From contig NZ_JAUZDX010000002.1 in the NCBI RefSeq assembly GCF_030704685.1, positions 434,001 through 498,000 on the forward strand: a DNA stretch of 64,000 bases. Direction: 5' to 3'. The notes under the pieces are model-generated. The model searched no databases and was not told where the DNA came from. It saw only the letters and a program-made list of their open reading frames with translations. Positions 1-8,204 of this stretch are shown here, piece by piece. Position 1 is the stretch's first letter. Every line of letters starts with the position of its first letter. The position numbers were made by a program, and so were the translations under genes. Origin of the DNA: Acidovorax sp. A1169 (GTDB taxonomy: Bacteria > Pseudomonadota > Gammaproteobacteria > Burkholderiales > Burkholderiaceae_C).

Positions 1-110
1 GTGTAGTCCGCCTCCACCTCGGCGATCAGGTCGGTGTCGGCCAGGCGCACGCGGTCACCCACGGTGGGGCCGAACATCTCCGCGTAGGCGCGTCGTCCAA
101 TGGTTGCCAT
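1..110 (-). CDS. ureC: urease alpha subunit, N-terminal part (runs off window)
   Basis: UreC is the large subunit of urease and carries the dinuclear nickel site that hydrolyses urea to ammonia and carbamate in the cytoplasm. Only about the first 36 codons are inside the window. They begin [19 protein letters not shown] and continue with a [12 protein letters not shown] stretch, which matches the conserved UreC start closely. The ATG lies on the minus strand at 108-110, 71 bp downstream of the ureB stop, which is the usual ureA-(ureJ)-ureB-ureC order. The catalytic region cannot be checked because it is outside the window. Confidence 0.95.
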   Translation of the reverse strand, partial: MATIGRRAYAEMFGPTVGDRVRLADTDLIAEVEADY

Positions 111-181
111 GGTTCAAAACCTTTTGCTGGTGCCCGACGCGGGGCTGGAAAGGGGGATGGAGAAAAGGGCAGGGCGCTGCA

Positions 182-487
182 TCACAGCGGCCCCTGCACC
201 AGGCCGCGAAAGCCGTACACCGTGCGGTCGCCCGCATAGTCCACCAGCTCCACGGTGCGCTCCTGCCCAGGCTCGAAGCGCACGGCCGTGCCCGAGGCGA
301 TGTTCAGCCGCATGCCGCGCGCGGCCTCGCGGTCAAAGCCCAGGGCGCCGTTGGTCTCGGCAAAGTGGTAGTGCGAGCCCACCTGGATGGGCCGGTCCGC
401 CGTGTTGCGCACCAGCACGGTCAGCGTGCGGCGCCCGGGGTTCAGGGCATGCTCGCCCGCGTCGATCAGCAGCTCGCCTGGGATCAT
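182..487 (-). CDS. ureB: urease beta subunit
   Basis: Structural beta subunit of urease; it packs against UreC and UreA in the (abc)3 enzyme. The product is 101 residues, the normal length for a separate UreB. It starts [19 protein letters not shown] and contains the family landmarks [18 protein letters not shown] and [17 protein letters not shown]. The reading frame continues upstream of the ATG at 485-487, but the conserved start MIPGE fixes this codon. It sits between the HupE/UreJ gene (28 bp upstream) and ureC on the same strand, so co-transcription with ureA is expected. Confidence 0.96.
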   Translation of the reverse strand: MIPGELLIDAGEHALNPGRRTLTVLVRNTADRPIQVGSHYHFAETNGALGFDREAARGMRLNIASGTAVRFEPGQERTVELVDYAGDRTVYGFRGLVQGPL

Positions 488-515
488 GGTGGCGTGTCCT
501 TGTCTGTGGTACGGG

Positions 516-1112
516 TCAAGCAAGCTGTAGCAGCATGGCGCCGCCCAGAGCCGCCACGCCGGCGCCGGCCGCGCGGGCCAGCCACACGGTGCGGTGGCGC
601 AGCGCCCAGCCTGCCGCCAGGCCCGCGCAGTGCAGCAGCACCGTGGCGCACAGCATGCCGGCCAGGGTCTGCCCAGCGCTGTCGCTGCCGGCCAGCTCAT
701 AGCCGTGGGCCAGGCCGTGGAACAGCGCGAACACGCCCACGCCCAGCGCCGCCACCATGCCCGGCACCCGCAGGCGCGATGCCACCAGCAGGCCCGTGGC
801 CAGCAGCGAGGCGGCGATCATCGGCTCCACGGCCGGAATGGCCACACCCTGCAGGCCCATCACCGCACCCACCAGCAGCAGGCTGGCAAAGCCCAGCGGC
901 CCCCACAGCAGCTCGGGCCCGGCGCGGCGCGCGGCCAGCGCGCTCCACAGGCCCACGGCCACCATGGCGGCCAGGTGGTCCAGCCCGAACAGCGGGTGGG
1001 TAAAGCCGCTGAAGAAGTCGTTGTGTGCGTGCGCGCCGCCATCGGTATGGGCGCTGGCGGCCGTGGCCAGCGTGGCCAGGGCGATGAGGGCAAGGGTGCG
1101 GGATGCGCGCAT
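516..1112 (-). CDS. ureJ: HupE/UreJ family membrane protein in urease operon
   Basis: A 198-residue inner-membrane protein of the HupE/UreJ family, proposed to import nickel or otherwise aid urease/hydrogenase maturation. It has an N-terminal signal-like helix (residues 1-21), then a His-rich stretch [12 protein letters not shown] and the family signature [14 protein letters not shown], followed by about five further hydrophobic segments, including one with [10 protein letters not shown] good ribosome-binding site (CTGGAG) precedes the ATG at 1110-1112. It lies 24 bp after ureA and 28 bp before ureB. The nickel role is known from family members and is not shown here directly. Confidence 0.9.
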   Translation of the reverse strand: MRASRTLALIALATLATAASAHTDGGAHAHNDFFSGFTHPLFGLDHLAAMVAVGLWSALAARRAGPELLWGPLGFASLLLVGAVMGLQGVAIPAVEPMIAASLLATGLLVASRLRVPGMVAALGVGVFALFHGLAHGYELAGSDSAGQTLAGMLCATVLLHCAGLAAGWALRHRTVWLARAAGAGVAALGGAMLLQLA

Positions 1113-1136
1113 GAAGTGGATCTCCAGGAAGAATAC

Positions 1137-1439
1137 TTAGACGATGGGTTGGTGGACCGTGACCAGCTTGGTCCCGTCCGGAAAGGTGGCCTCGACCTGG
1201 ATGTCCGGGATCATCTCGGCGATGCCGTCCATCACGTCGGCACGGGTCAGCACCGTGCGGCCTTCGCTCATGAGCTGGGCCACGGTCTTGCCGTCGCGCG
1301 CGCCCTCCATCACGGCGGCGCTGATCAGGGCCATGGCCTCGGGGTAGTTGAGCTTGAGGCCCCGCGCCTTGCGGCGCTCGGCCAGCAGGGCCGCGGTGAA
1401 GATCAGCAGCTTGTCTTTTTCGCGGGGGGTGAGTTCCAT
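1137..1439 (-). CDS. ureA: urease gamma subunit
   Basis: Gamma subunit of urease, 100 residues as usual for a separate UreA. It starts [20 protein letters not shown] and contains [21 protein letters not shown] and the C-terminal [18 protein letters not shown], all family hallmarks. The frame is open further upstream, but the conserved MELTPRE start at 1437-1439 decides the start. It is the first gene of the ureA-ureJ-ureB-ureC run here. Unusually, ureD is not upstream; the only intact ureD in the window lies 54.5 kb away on the same strand. Confidence 0.97.
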   Translation of the reverse strand: MELTPREKDKLLIFTAALLAERRKARGLKLNYPEAMALISAAVMEGARDGKTVAQLMSEGRTVLTRADVMDGIAEMIPDIQVEATFPDGTKLVTVHQPIV

Positions 1440-1700
1440 GGTCTTGGCGGTGTGGTGATCGATAGGGCGGTGCGGTGCCGTGCGCTGGCGCAAGGGCTGG
1501 CCCTGGTCCGCACCATCATAGTGAGCAAGCCCCGTGCCGGCCATACGTCGATTGGCGCATCTACCCCGACCGGCGCGGCGGCAGTGGCATGGAAACTGCA
1601 CCATCAGAGGGACTGCCGCAGCCCATCCCCTCACGTCCCCATGCCCCCTACCGCCGCCACCATCGCTTCGCCTGACGCGGGCGCTCCCTTAGAGGGTGGC
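1440..1700. promoter_or_regulatory. divergent control region between ureA and the permease-kinase
   Basis: About 260 bp separates the ureA start (minus) from the chosen start of the permease-kinase gene (plus), so promoters for both directions should lie here. No clear -35/-10 or -24/-12 element could be assigned by eye. The plus-strand frame is open across the region, but the sequence before 1641 does not read like protein. Confidence 0.4.
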
Positions 1701-4700
1701 ATGGACGTGGACGCCCAGGCACCGCAGCAGGTCGTCAAGGTGCGGCGCGACTACAACAGCTGGGTGGCCACCGAAACCATGGAAGACTATGCGCTGCGCT
1801 ACACGCCCCAGCGCTTTCGCAAGTGGTCCGAATGGCGCGTGGCCAACACCGCCTTCGGCGCGGCCTCGTTCCTGATCCTGGAGGCCGTGGGCGCCACGCT
1901 GCTGGTGCAGTATGGCTTCGTCAACGCCTTCTGGGCCATCGTCGCCACCGGGCTCATCATCTTCCTGGCGGGCCTGCCCATCAGCGTCTATGCCGCGCGG
2001 TATGGGGTGGACATGGACTTGCTCACGCGCGGCGCGGGCTTTGGGTACATCGGCTCCACGCTCACCTCGCTGATCTACGCCTCCTTCACCTTCATCTTCT
2101 TCGCGCTCGAGGCCGCCGTCATGGCCTATGCGCTGGAGCTGGCGCTCGACATCCCGCCCACCTGGGGCTACCTGATCTGCGCCGTGGTGGTGATTCCGCT
2201 GGTCACCCACGGGGTCTCGGCCATCAGTCGGCTGCAGGTGTGGAGCCAGCCGCTGTGGCTGGTGATGCTGGTGGTGCCCTTCGTCTACGTCATCACGCAC
2301 GATCCTGGTGCGTTTGCGGGTATATCGCACTACGGTGGTGAGTCGGGGCGCGGCGCCAGCTTTCAACTGCCCTTGTTTGGTGCGGCGCTCACGGTCGGCA
2401 TCGCCCTCATTACCCAGATGGGGGAGCAGGCCGACTACCTGCGCTTCATGCCGGCCAGCACCCCCGCCACGCGCGGGCGCTGGTGGCTGGGGGTGCTGGC
2501 CGGCGGGCCCGGCTGGGTGGTGCTGGGCGTGCTCAAGATGCTGGGCGGCGCGTTGCTGGCCTACCTGGCCCTCACCCACATGGTGCCGGCCGACCGCGCA
2601 GTCGACCCCAACCAGATGTACCTGGTGGCCTACGGATACGTGTTCTCGCACTACGGCTGGGCGGTGGCGGCCACGGCGCTGTTCGTGGTGGTATCGCAGA
2701 TGAAGATCAACGTCACCAACGCCTACGCGGGCTCGCTGGCCTGGTCCAACTTCTTCTCGCGCCTCACGCACAGCCACCCGGGGCGCGTGGTGTGGGTGGT
2801 GTTCAACACGCTCATCGCCTTCATGCTGATGGAGATGAACGTCTTTCGCGCCATGGGCGAGGTGCTGGGCCTGTACTCCAACATCGCCATCGCCTGGATC
2901 ATGGCGGTGGTGGCCGACCTGGTCATCAACAAGCCCCTGGGCCTGTCGCCCAAGGGCATCGAATTCAAGCGCGCCCACCTGTACGACATCAACCCCGTGG
3001 GCGTGGGCTCCATGGCGCTGGCCTCCGTGCTGTCCATCAGCGCCCACCTGGGCCTGTTCGGTCCACTGCCGCAGGCCTTCTCGGCCGTGATCGCCATGGC
3101 GGTGGCCTTCGTCACCGCGCCGCTCATCGCCTGGGCCACCCAGGGGCGCTACTACATCGCGCGCCAATCCGAGGCGCCCGCCCTGGCGGATCTGCAGGCC
3201 GTGCCCATGCACGGCCCCGTCAGCGGCCAGGTGGCGGCCGACCTGGGCGGCGCCATGCGCTATTCCGTGCAGCGCTGCGTGGTCTGCGAGCGCGAGTACG
3301 AAGCGCCCGACATGGCCCAGTGCCCGGCCTACGGTGGCGGCATCTGCTCGCTGTGCTGCACGCTCGACGCGCGCTGCGGCGACCTGTGCAAACCCCATGC
3401 GAGCATGGCGGTGCAGTGGTCCTCGGCTCTGCGCTGGGTGCTGCCGCGCGCCATCTGGCGCTACCTGGACACGGGTCTGGGCCACTTTCTGCTGCTGATG
3501 CTGGTGATCGCGCCGCTGCTGGCCTCCGTCATGGGGCTGCTGTACCACCAGGAGCTCAACACCATCGCCCAGGCCATGACCGACGCCGAGGTGCTGGCTG
3601 CGCCCGAGGTGGCGCTGCGCTCTGGCCTGCTCAAGGCCTACCTGGCGCTGCTGGTCATCTCCGGCATCGTCGCCTGGTGGCTGGTGCTGGCGCACAAGAG
3701 CCGCCAGGTGGCGCAGGAGGAATCGAACCGCCAGACCGGCTTGCTGGTGCGCGAGATCGAGCTGCACCGCCAGACCGACGAGGCCCTGCAGAACGCCCGC
3801 AGCGTGGCCGAACAGGCGCGCCAGGTGGCCGAGGAGGCCCAGCGCGCCGCCGACCAGGCCAACCAGGCCAAGAGCCGCTACATCAGCGCCATCAGCCACG
3901 AGATACGCACCCCGCTCAACTCCATCCTGGGCTATGCCCAGCTGATGGGCGAAGACGCCGGCGTGCCCCCGCACCGCAAGCAGGCCGTGCACGTCATCCG
4001 CCGCGGCGGTGAGCATCTGCTGTCGCTGATCGAGGGCACGCTGGACATCGCGCGCATCGAGTCGGGCAAGCTCACGCTCGACGTTACGCCCATGCGCTTT
4101 GCCGACGGCCTGCACGAGATGGCCAGCCTCTTTGAGCTGCAGGCCGCTGCCAAGGGCCTGGCCTTCCAGTTCGACGTGCAGGGCGTGATCCCCGAGGTGG
4201 TACGTGCCGACGAAAAGCGCCTGCGCCAGATCCTCATCAACCTGCTGGGCAACGCCGTCAAGTTCACCGCCCACGGCCGGGTCACGCTGCGCGTGCGCTA
4301 CGCCCGCGAGATCGCGCGCATCGACGTGCAGGACACGGGCCCGGGCCTCAGTGCCGACGAGATCGAGCGCATCTTCGAGCCTTTCGCGCGCGGCGGCAGC
4401 GCAGGGGCCGTGGCTGCCACCCCCGGCGCCGGCCTGGGCCTGACCATCGCCAAGATGCTCACCGCGCTCATGGGCGGCGAGCTCACCGTCACCAGCGAGC
4501 CGGGCCTGGGCTCGGTGTTCCACGTCAAGCTGTTCCTGCCCGAGGTGCATGCCGATGCCCTGGGCAAGGCCGCCGCAGCGCCGCTGGCGCGGGTGCAGCG
4601 GGTGCGCAGGGGCTACGCAGGCGAGCGCCGCCGCATCCTCGTGGTCGACAACGAAGAGCCCGACCGCGAGCTGCTGGTGCAACTGCTCGAACCCCTGGGC

Positions 4701-5261
4701 TTCGAGCTGCGCCAGGCCGCCAGCGGCCACGACGCGCTCGACCTGCTGGCCACCGGCTACCGCCCGCACGCCATCTTCATGGACCTGGCCATGCCGGGCA
4801 TCGACGGGTGGGAGACCCTCAGGCGCGTGCGGCAGATGCATTTGCCTGAAGTCCACTGCGCCATCGTGTCCGCGAATGCCTTCGACAAGGCCCTGGACAA
4901 CGACGTGGACATCCGCCCCGAAGACTTCATCGTCAAGCCTGTGCGCCACAGCGAGCTGCTCGACTGGCTGGAGCGGCGTCTGGCGCTGCAGTGGCTCAGC
5001 GAAGCGCAAGCCCCCGCCCCGGTGCCGGCCGCGCCCGATGCCGGCGCCGCCAGCGGGCCGATGACCTACCCCGACCCCGGCGCCCTGGCCGCGCTGTCGC
5101 AGGCCGTGTCGCTGGGCTACTACCGTGGCATCCTCAACGCCCTGGAAGAGATTGAACGCCACCAGCCCGCGCACGGCGCCTTCGTGCACACCATGCGCGG
5201 CCTGGCCCGGCAGTTCCAGTTCGATGCCATGGGGCAGATACTTGAGCAGGCACCACCGTGA
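1701..5261 (+). CDS. NCS1 permease fused to hybrid histidine kinase
   Basis: A single protein of about 1186 residues. Residues 1-490 form an NCS1 nucleobase/allantoin/hydantoin-type permease, starting NSWVATETMEDYALRYTP and followed by about 12 membrane helices. Around 525-560 there is a Cys-rich cluster (CVVCEREY...CSLCCTLDARCGDLC) that could bind metal. Two more helices and a coiled coil follow, then HisKA with ISHEIRTPLNSILGY (phospho-accepting His near 733), an HATPase domain with LINLLGNAVKF and DTGPGL, and a receiver domain with phospho-Asp near 1028 (FMDLAMPGIDGW). The start at 1701 has AGAGGG just upstream; ATG at 1641 is an alternative. It overlaps the response regulator by 4 nt. Inferred role: sensing a transported nitrogen compound near the urease genes. 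The ligand is unknown. Confidence 0.9.
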   Translation: MDVDAQAPQQVVKVRRDYNSWVATETMEDYALRYTPQRFRKWSEWRVANTAFGAASFLILEAVGATLLVQYGFVNAFWAIVATGLIIFLAGLPISVYAARYGVDMDLLTRGAGFGYIGSTLTSLIYASFTFIFFALEAAVMAYALELALDIPPTWGYLICAVVVIPLVTHGVSAISRLQVWSQPLWLVMLVVPFVYVITHDPGAFAGISHYGGESGRGASFQLPLFGAALTVGIALITQMGEQADYLRFMPASTPATRGRWWLGVLAGGPGWVVLGVLKMLGGALLAYLALTHMVPADRAVDPNQMYLVAYGYVFSHYGWAVAATALFVVVSQMKINVTNAYAGSLAWSNFFSRLTHSHPGRVVWVVFNTLIAFMLMEMNVFRAMGEVLGLYSNIAIAWIMAVVADLVINKPLGLSPKGIEFKRAHLYDINPVGVGSMALASVLSISAHLGLFGPLPQAFSAVIAMAVAFVTAPLIAWATQGRYYIARQSEAPALADLQAVPMHGPVSGQVAADLGGAMRYSVQRCVVCEREYEAPDMAQCPAYGGGICSLCCTLDARCGDLCKPHASMAVQWSSALRWVLPRAIWRYLDTGLGHFLLLMLVIAPLLASVMGLLYHQELNTIAQAMTDAEVLAAPEVALRSGLLKAYLALLVISGIVAWWLVLAHKSRQVAQEESNRQTGLLVREIELHRQTDEALQNARSVAEQARQVAEEAQRAADQANQAKSRYISAISHEIRTPLNSILGYAQLMGEDAGVPPHRKQAVHVIRRGGEHLLSLIEGTLDIARIESGKLTLDVTPMRFADGLHEMASLFELQAAAKGLAFQFDVQGVIPEVVRADEKRLRQILINLLGNAVKFTAHGRVTLRVRYAREIARIDVQDTGPGLSADEIERIFEPFARGGSAGAVAATPGAGLGLTIAKMLTALMGGELTVTSEPGLGSVFHVKLFLPEVHADALGKAAAAPLARVQRVRRGYAGERRRILVVDNEEPDRELLVQLLEPLGFELRQAASGHDALDLLATGYRPHAIFMDLAMPGIDGWETLRRVRQMHLPEVHCAIVSANAFDKALDNDVDIRPEDFIVKPVRHSELLDWLERRLALQWLSEAQAPAPVPAAPDAGAASGPMTYPDPGALAALSQAVSLGYYRGILNALEEIERHQPAHGAFVHTMRGLARQFQFDAMGQILEQAPP

Positions 5262-6304
5262 ACACCGCAGCACCCAACCACGGCCCCCTGGCCGCATCCT
5301 CCCCCGGCGACACGCTCGACCGGGGCGACAGCGACGTCGTGCTCATCGTCGATGACGTGCCCGACAACCTGGCCGTGCTGCACGATGCGCTCGACGAGTC
5401 GGGCTACACCGTGCTCGTGGCCATGCATGGCGAGGCCGCGCTGCAGCGCGCCGCCCAGGCCCTGCCCGACATCGTGCTGCTCGACGCCATGATGCCCGGC
5501 ATGGACGGATTCGAGGTCGCGCGCCGCCTGAAGGCATCGCCCCTGACGGCGCACATCCCCATCATCTTCATGACCGGCCTGACCGAGACCGAGCACCTGG
5601 TGGCCGCGCTCGAGGCGGGTGGGGTGGACTACGTCACCAAGCCCATCAAGCCGCGCGAGGTGATGGCCCGCATGGGCGTGCACCTGGGCGCCGCCCGCAA
5701 GGCGCGGGCCGATGCCAGCCAGGCGCGCGAGGCGCGCAACGCGCTCGACGCCTTCGGCTACGCCAGCATCACCGTGCGCGCGGTGGACGGGCGCATCGTC
5801 TGGCAGACCCCGCTGGCGCGCGATCTGCTCAAGGCCTACTTCGGTGAGGCCAGCCCTTGGGCGCCCGAGCAGGTGCAGGCCTGGCTGCGCCGCCACGTGC
5901 TGGCCGAGAACGCGGCTGAGCTGTTGGCCCATGCCCAGGCCGAGCCGCCGCGCCTGGCCATCGACCAGGGCGCCCGGCGCCTGACCTTCCGCCTGCACCA
6001 GCAGGCCGGCGACAGCGAGGGCGGCGGCGACTGGCTGATCGTGATGCGCGAGGTGTCCGACGCCAAGATCATCGAATCCATGAGCCTGTCCTTCAAGCTC
6101 ACCGCGCGCGAGGCCGAGGTGCTGTACTGGGTGGTCAAGGGCAAGATCAACCGCGACATCGGCGACATCCTGGGCGCCAGCCCCGCCACCGTCAAGAAGC
6201 ACCTGGAGCGCGTGTTCGCCAAGCTCGGCGTGGAGACGCGCACGGCGGCGGCCGGCATGGCGATGAACCGCATCCGGCAACTGCACCCGCAGTTCGAAGG
6301 CTAG
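5258..6304 (+). CDS. response regulator with receiver and LuxR-type HTH
   Basis: Partner of the upstream permease-kinase. The GTG start overlaps its stop (GTGA), so the two are translationally coupled. The protein has 348 residues. The receiver domain spans about 25-145, with DDVPDN near the start, the phospho-acceptor Asp76 in VLLDAMMPGMDGF and a KPIK lysine. A middle segment of about 130 residues resembles a degenerate PAS-like linker. The C-terminal LuxR HTH (about 280-340) carries LTAREAEVLYWVVKGK and ATVKKHLERVFAKLGV. It should be a DNA-binding transcriptional regulator. The divergent urease genes are a plausible target because of proximity, but no binding site was identified. Confidence 0.92.
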   Translation: MNTAAPNHGPLAASSPGDTLDRGDSDVVLIVDDVPDNLAVLHDALDESGYTVLVAMHGEAALQRAAQALPDIVLLDAMMPGMDGFEVARRLKASPLTAHIPIIFMTGLTETEHLVAALEAGGVDYVTKPIKPREVMARMGVHLGAARKARADASQAREARNALDAFGYASITVRAVDGRIVWQTPLARDLLKAYFGEASPWAPEQVQAWLRRHVLAENAAELLAHAQAEPPRLAIDQGARRLTFRLHQQAGDSEGGGDWLIVMREVSDAKIIESMSLSFKLTAREAEVLYWVVKGKINRDIGDILGASPATVKKHLERVFAKLGVETRTAAAGMAMNRIRQLHPQFEG

Positions 6305-6627
6305 CGGCCTACGGCCTTCTCCAACTGGGCCTTGTTCATTTTCGAACGGCCCTGGATGCCCTTGCGTTTGGCGTCTTCATAAAGCTGCTCACGCGTGCGA
6401 CCCTGCGCGCCCTGGTGCGAGCGCTGGCCGCCGCGCACCGGGGCGGGTGTGTCCTTCGGGGTCTTGGGGTTGGCCTTCTCGGCCTCGCCGTGCTGCGCGC
6501 GCTCCTTGTTCACGGTGCGCGCAGCGATCTGCTCGGCCGTGCGCTCGCTCTTGCCGCGCTCGAGCAGGCTGTCCTTGATGTGGCCGTACTGGCGTTAGCG
6601 CTTGGCGCTCCAACGGGTCTGGGGCAT
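6301..6627 (-). pseudogene. small Rho-N-like/plasmid-stabilisation-type protein with nonsense codon 11
   Basis: Read from ATG 6625-6627 on the minus strand, the gene begins MPQTRWSAKR, then has TAA at 6595-6597, then continues in the same frame for 97 codons (RQYGHIKDSLLERGKS, TVNKERAQHGEAEKANP, ending GRSKMNKAQLEKAVGR). This matches a short basic protein family common in Comamonadaceae, usually annotated as plasmid stabilisation or Rho-N-like protein. In the family the stop position normally holds an acidic residue, so one G-to-T change would create the stop. A GTG start at 6513 could still give the 70-residue C-terminal part. Its stop shares CTAG with the convergent response regulator. Confidence 0.7.
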
Positions 6628-7035
6628 GGGGGCCTCCATGGTGGTGTGTCCAGTACCCCAATCTATGCGCCATGGCGCGCGGCCCGGATAGGACGGCCCA
6701 TTGGCCCGGTGTAGGACAGGCCTACGACCCCTGCGCCCTGCGCACCCCCATCACGATGCGGTTGTGAGCCCCACGGGTGTCACGCCCAGGTGTCGCGCCA
6801 GGGCCCTGTTCGCGGATGCGCGCGACCACGCTTACAAGGCCTTCGAACTCCATCGATCCCAGGGAGACACGCCACTACCCGCCAGGGAGACAAGCCTGTC
6901 AGGCAACTTCGCACCAGGTGTGTACGAAGAAAAGAGACAGGATTTCCATCCCTGCCCTGACTCAAGAAATCCGGAGCGGCCTCTACATTGGAATTGCGCA
7001 ATTTGCCAATTTTTTCTTGTCACCGAGGCCCGATC
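6628..7035. promoter_or_regulatory. 408-bp non-coding region upstream of the FeeM-like gene
   Basis: No convincing coding sequence was seen. The region is A/T-richer towards its right end and contains a near-perfect palindrome at 6988-7009: TTGG, then the self-complementary 12-mer AATTGCGCAATT, then TG and CCAA. It lies 27 bp before the ATG at 7036. A 10-nt direct repeat CAGGGAGACA occurs at 6860 and 6883. The palindrome looks like an operator for a dimeric regulator acting on the synthase gene; the regulator is unknown. Confidence 0.5.
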
Positions 7036-7935
7036 ATGTTTGAGTCCATCGCCACAGCTCCCGCCCCCACCGCGCGCGTGCACCCGCCGCTGCCGTCGCG
7101 GGCCTTTGGCGTGGCCTCCATGGAGCGGGGCGCGCGCGCGTCCTTGCGCCCCACGCGCATGGACGCGCTCAACCGCCTGGCCACCAAGGAAGAGCGCCTG
7201 CCCTTCTGGGTGCGCCTGGTCAGGAACGAGGCCGACCTGCGCAAGGCCGTGCACATCCGCCACGCGGCCTATGCGCGCCATGTGCCCGACCTGGCGCACC
7301 AACTGCAGGAGCCCGAGGCCACCGATTACGAAGACGGGGTTGTGGTGCTGCTGGCCGAGTCCAAGCTCGACGGCTCTCCCCTGGGTACTGCGCGCATCCA
7401 GAGCAACCGCTTTCGCGCGCTCAGCGTGGAGCAGTCGGTCGAGCTGCCGGCGTGGATGGACGGCATGCACCTGGCCGAAGTGACGCGCCTGGGCATCGTC
7501 GGCGGCACCATGGGCCGGTTGGTGAAGACGGTGCTCATCAAGGCCGCCTTCCAGTACTGCGAGCGCCAGGGCATCGAGCAGGCGATTGCTGCAGGCCGCG
7601 CCCCCATCGACCGGCACTACGAGCAACTGCTGTTCGAAGACCTGTTCCCTGCCAAGGGTTTCATTCCCCTGGCCCACGCGGGCAATCTGCCGCACCGGGT
7701 GATGGCGTTCGACATCGACAGTGGCCCGGCACGCTGGCAGCAGGCGCAGCACCCGGCGCTCAACTTCTTTTGCCACACGCGCCATCCGGACATCGACATG
7801 GGTCCGGTGCCTCTGCATGGCCTTCCAACCGGCAGCAAGGGGGCCGTGGTGGTGTCGCCAGGCCCGCGCCACACGGCGGCCGGTAACCGCGGGCGGGAGC
7901 TGCCGGCGCGCACCAGCAACCGCGCGTTTGCATGA
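7036..7935 (+). CDS. FeeM-like N-acyl amino acid synthase (GNAT fold)
   Basis: A 299-residue protein of the N-acyl amino acid synthase FeeM / acyl-homoserine-lactone-synthase-like GNAT group, which moves acyl chains from acyl-ACP onto amino acids. Family-like features are the segment RLVRNEADLRKAVHIRHAAY (about 64-83), a conserved acidic stretch DYEDG, SPLGTARIQSN, then HLAEVTRLGIVGG and a helix ending QYCERQGIEQ. The C-terminal 55 residues are low-complexity and probably unstructured. ATG 7036 was chosen because the palindromic control element lies just upstream. A terminator follows at about 8002. The acyl and amino substrates cannot be told from sequence. Confidence 0.75.
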   Translation: MFESIATAPAPTARVHPPLPSRAFGVASMERGARASLRPTRMDALNRLATKEERLPFWVRLVRNEADLRKAVHIRHAAYARHVPDLAHQLQEPEATDYEDGVVVLLAESKLDGSPLGTARIQSNRFRALSVEQSVELPAWMDGMHLAEVTRLGIVGGTMGRLVKTVLIKAAFQYCERQGIEQAIAAGRAPIDRHYEQLLFEDLFPAKGFIPLAHAGNLPHRVMAFDIDSGPARWQQAQHPALNFFCHTRHPDIDMGPVPLHGLPTGSKGAVVVSPGPRHTAAGNRGRELPARTSNRAFA

Positions 7936-8001
7936 GCCGCCCGACCCCGTGCGGGTAGGGCCCGGCACTGTCCGATGACCCCAAAAAAGTCACCTGTTGG
8001 T

Positions 8002-8035
8002 AAAAAGGCCACACCACCCGTGGCCTTTTTTGTGC
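8002..8035. terminator. intrinsic terminator, probably bidirectional
   Basis: AAAAAGGCCAC, a short loop, then GTGGCCTTTTTT forms a strong hairpin flanked by an A-run on one side and a T-run on the other. It ends transcription of the FeeM-like gene and separates it from the GGDEF/EAL gene. Confidence 0.9.
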
Positions 8036-8204
8036 CCGTTGCTTTGTAAACTTCCACAAAAAGGGGGGAACGCGCAAAGACTTGCGATGCAGGCTGTGTG
8101 TTCCGTGACAAGATGGACGTTTGCGCGTGGTCGCGGCCTTGCTCGGCACTGCCCCATGCGCCATCCAGCGCGCGGCCGTGGGGGCTGCGCATCCACACAA
8201 AACC

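Noticed and set aside
594..1640. Upstream extension of the permease-kinase frame to 594 on the plus strand
   Set aside because: It runs antisense through ureJ and ureA, which are certain genes, and its translation is repetitive Gln/Ala/Gly/His-rich sequence typical of a shadow frame in high-GC DNA.
1689..5297. 1202-codon open frame antisense to the permease-kinase
   Set aside because: Its His/Gln/Gly/Arg-rich translation has no motifs and mirrors the GC-rich codon pattern of the plus-strand gene, whose domains are unmistakable.
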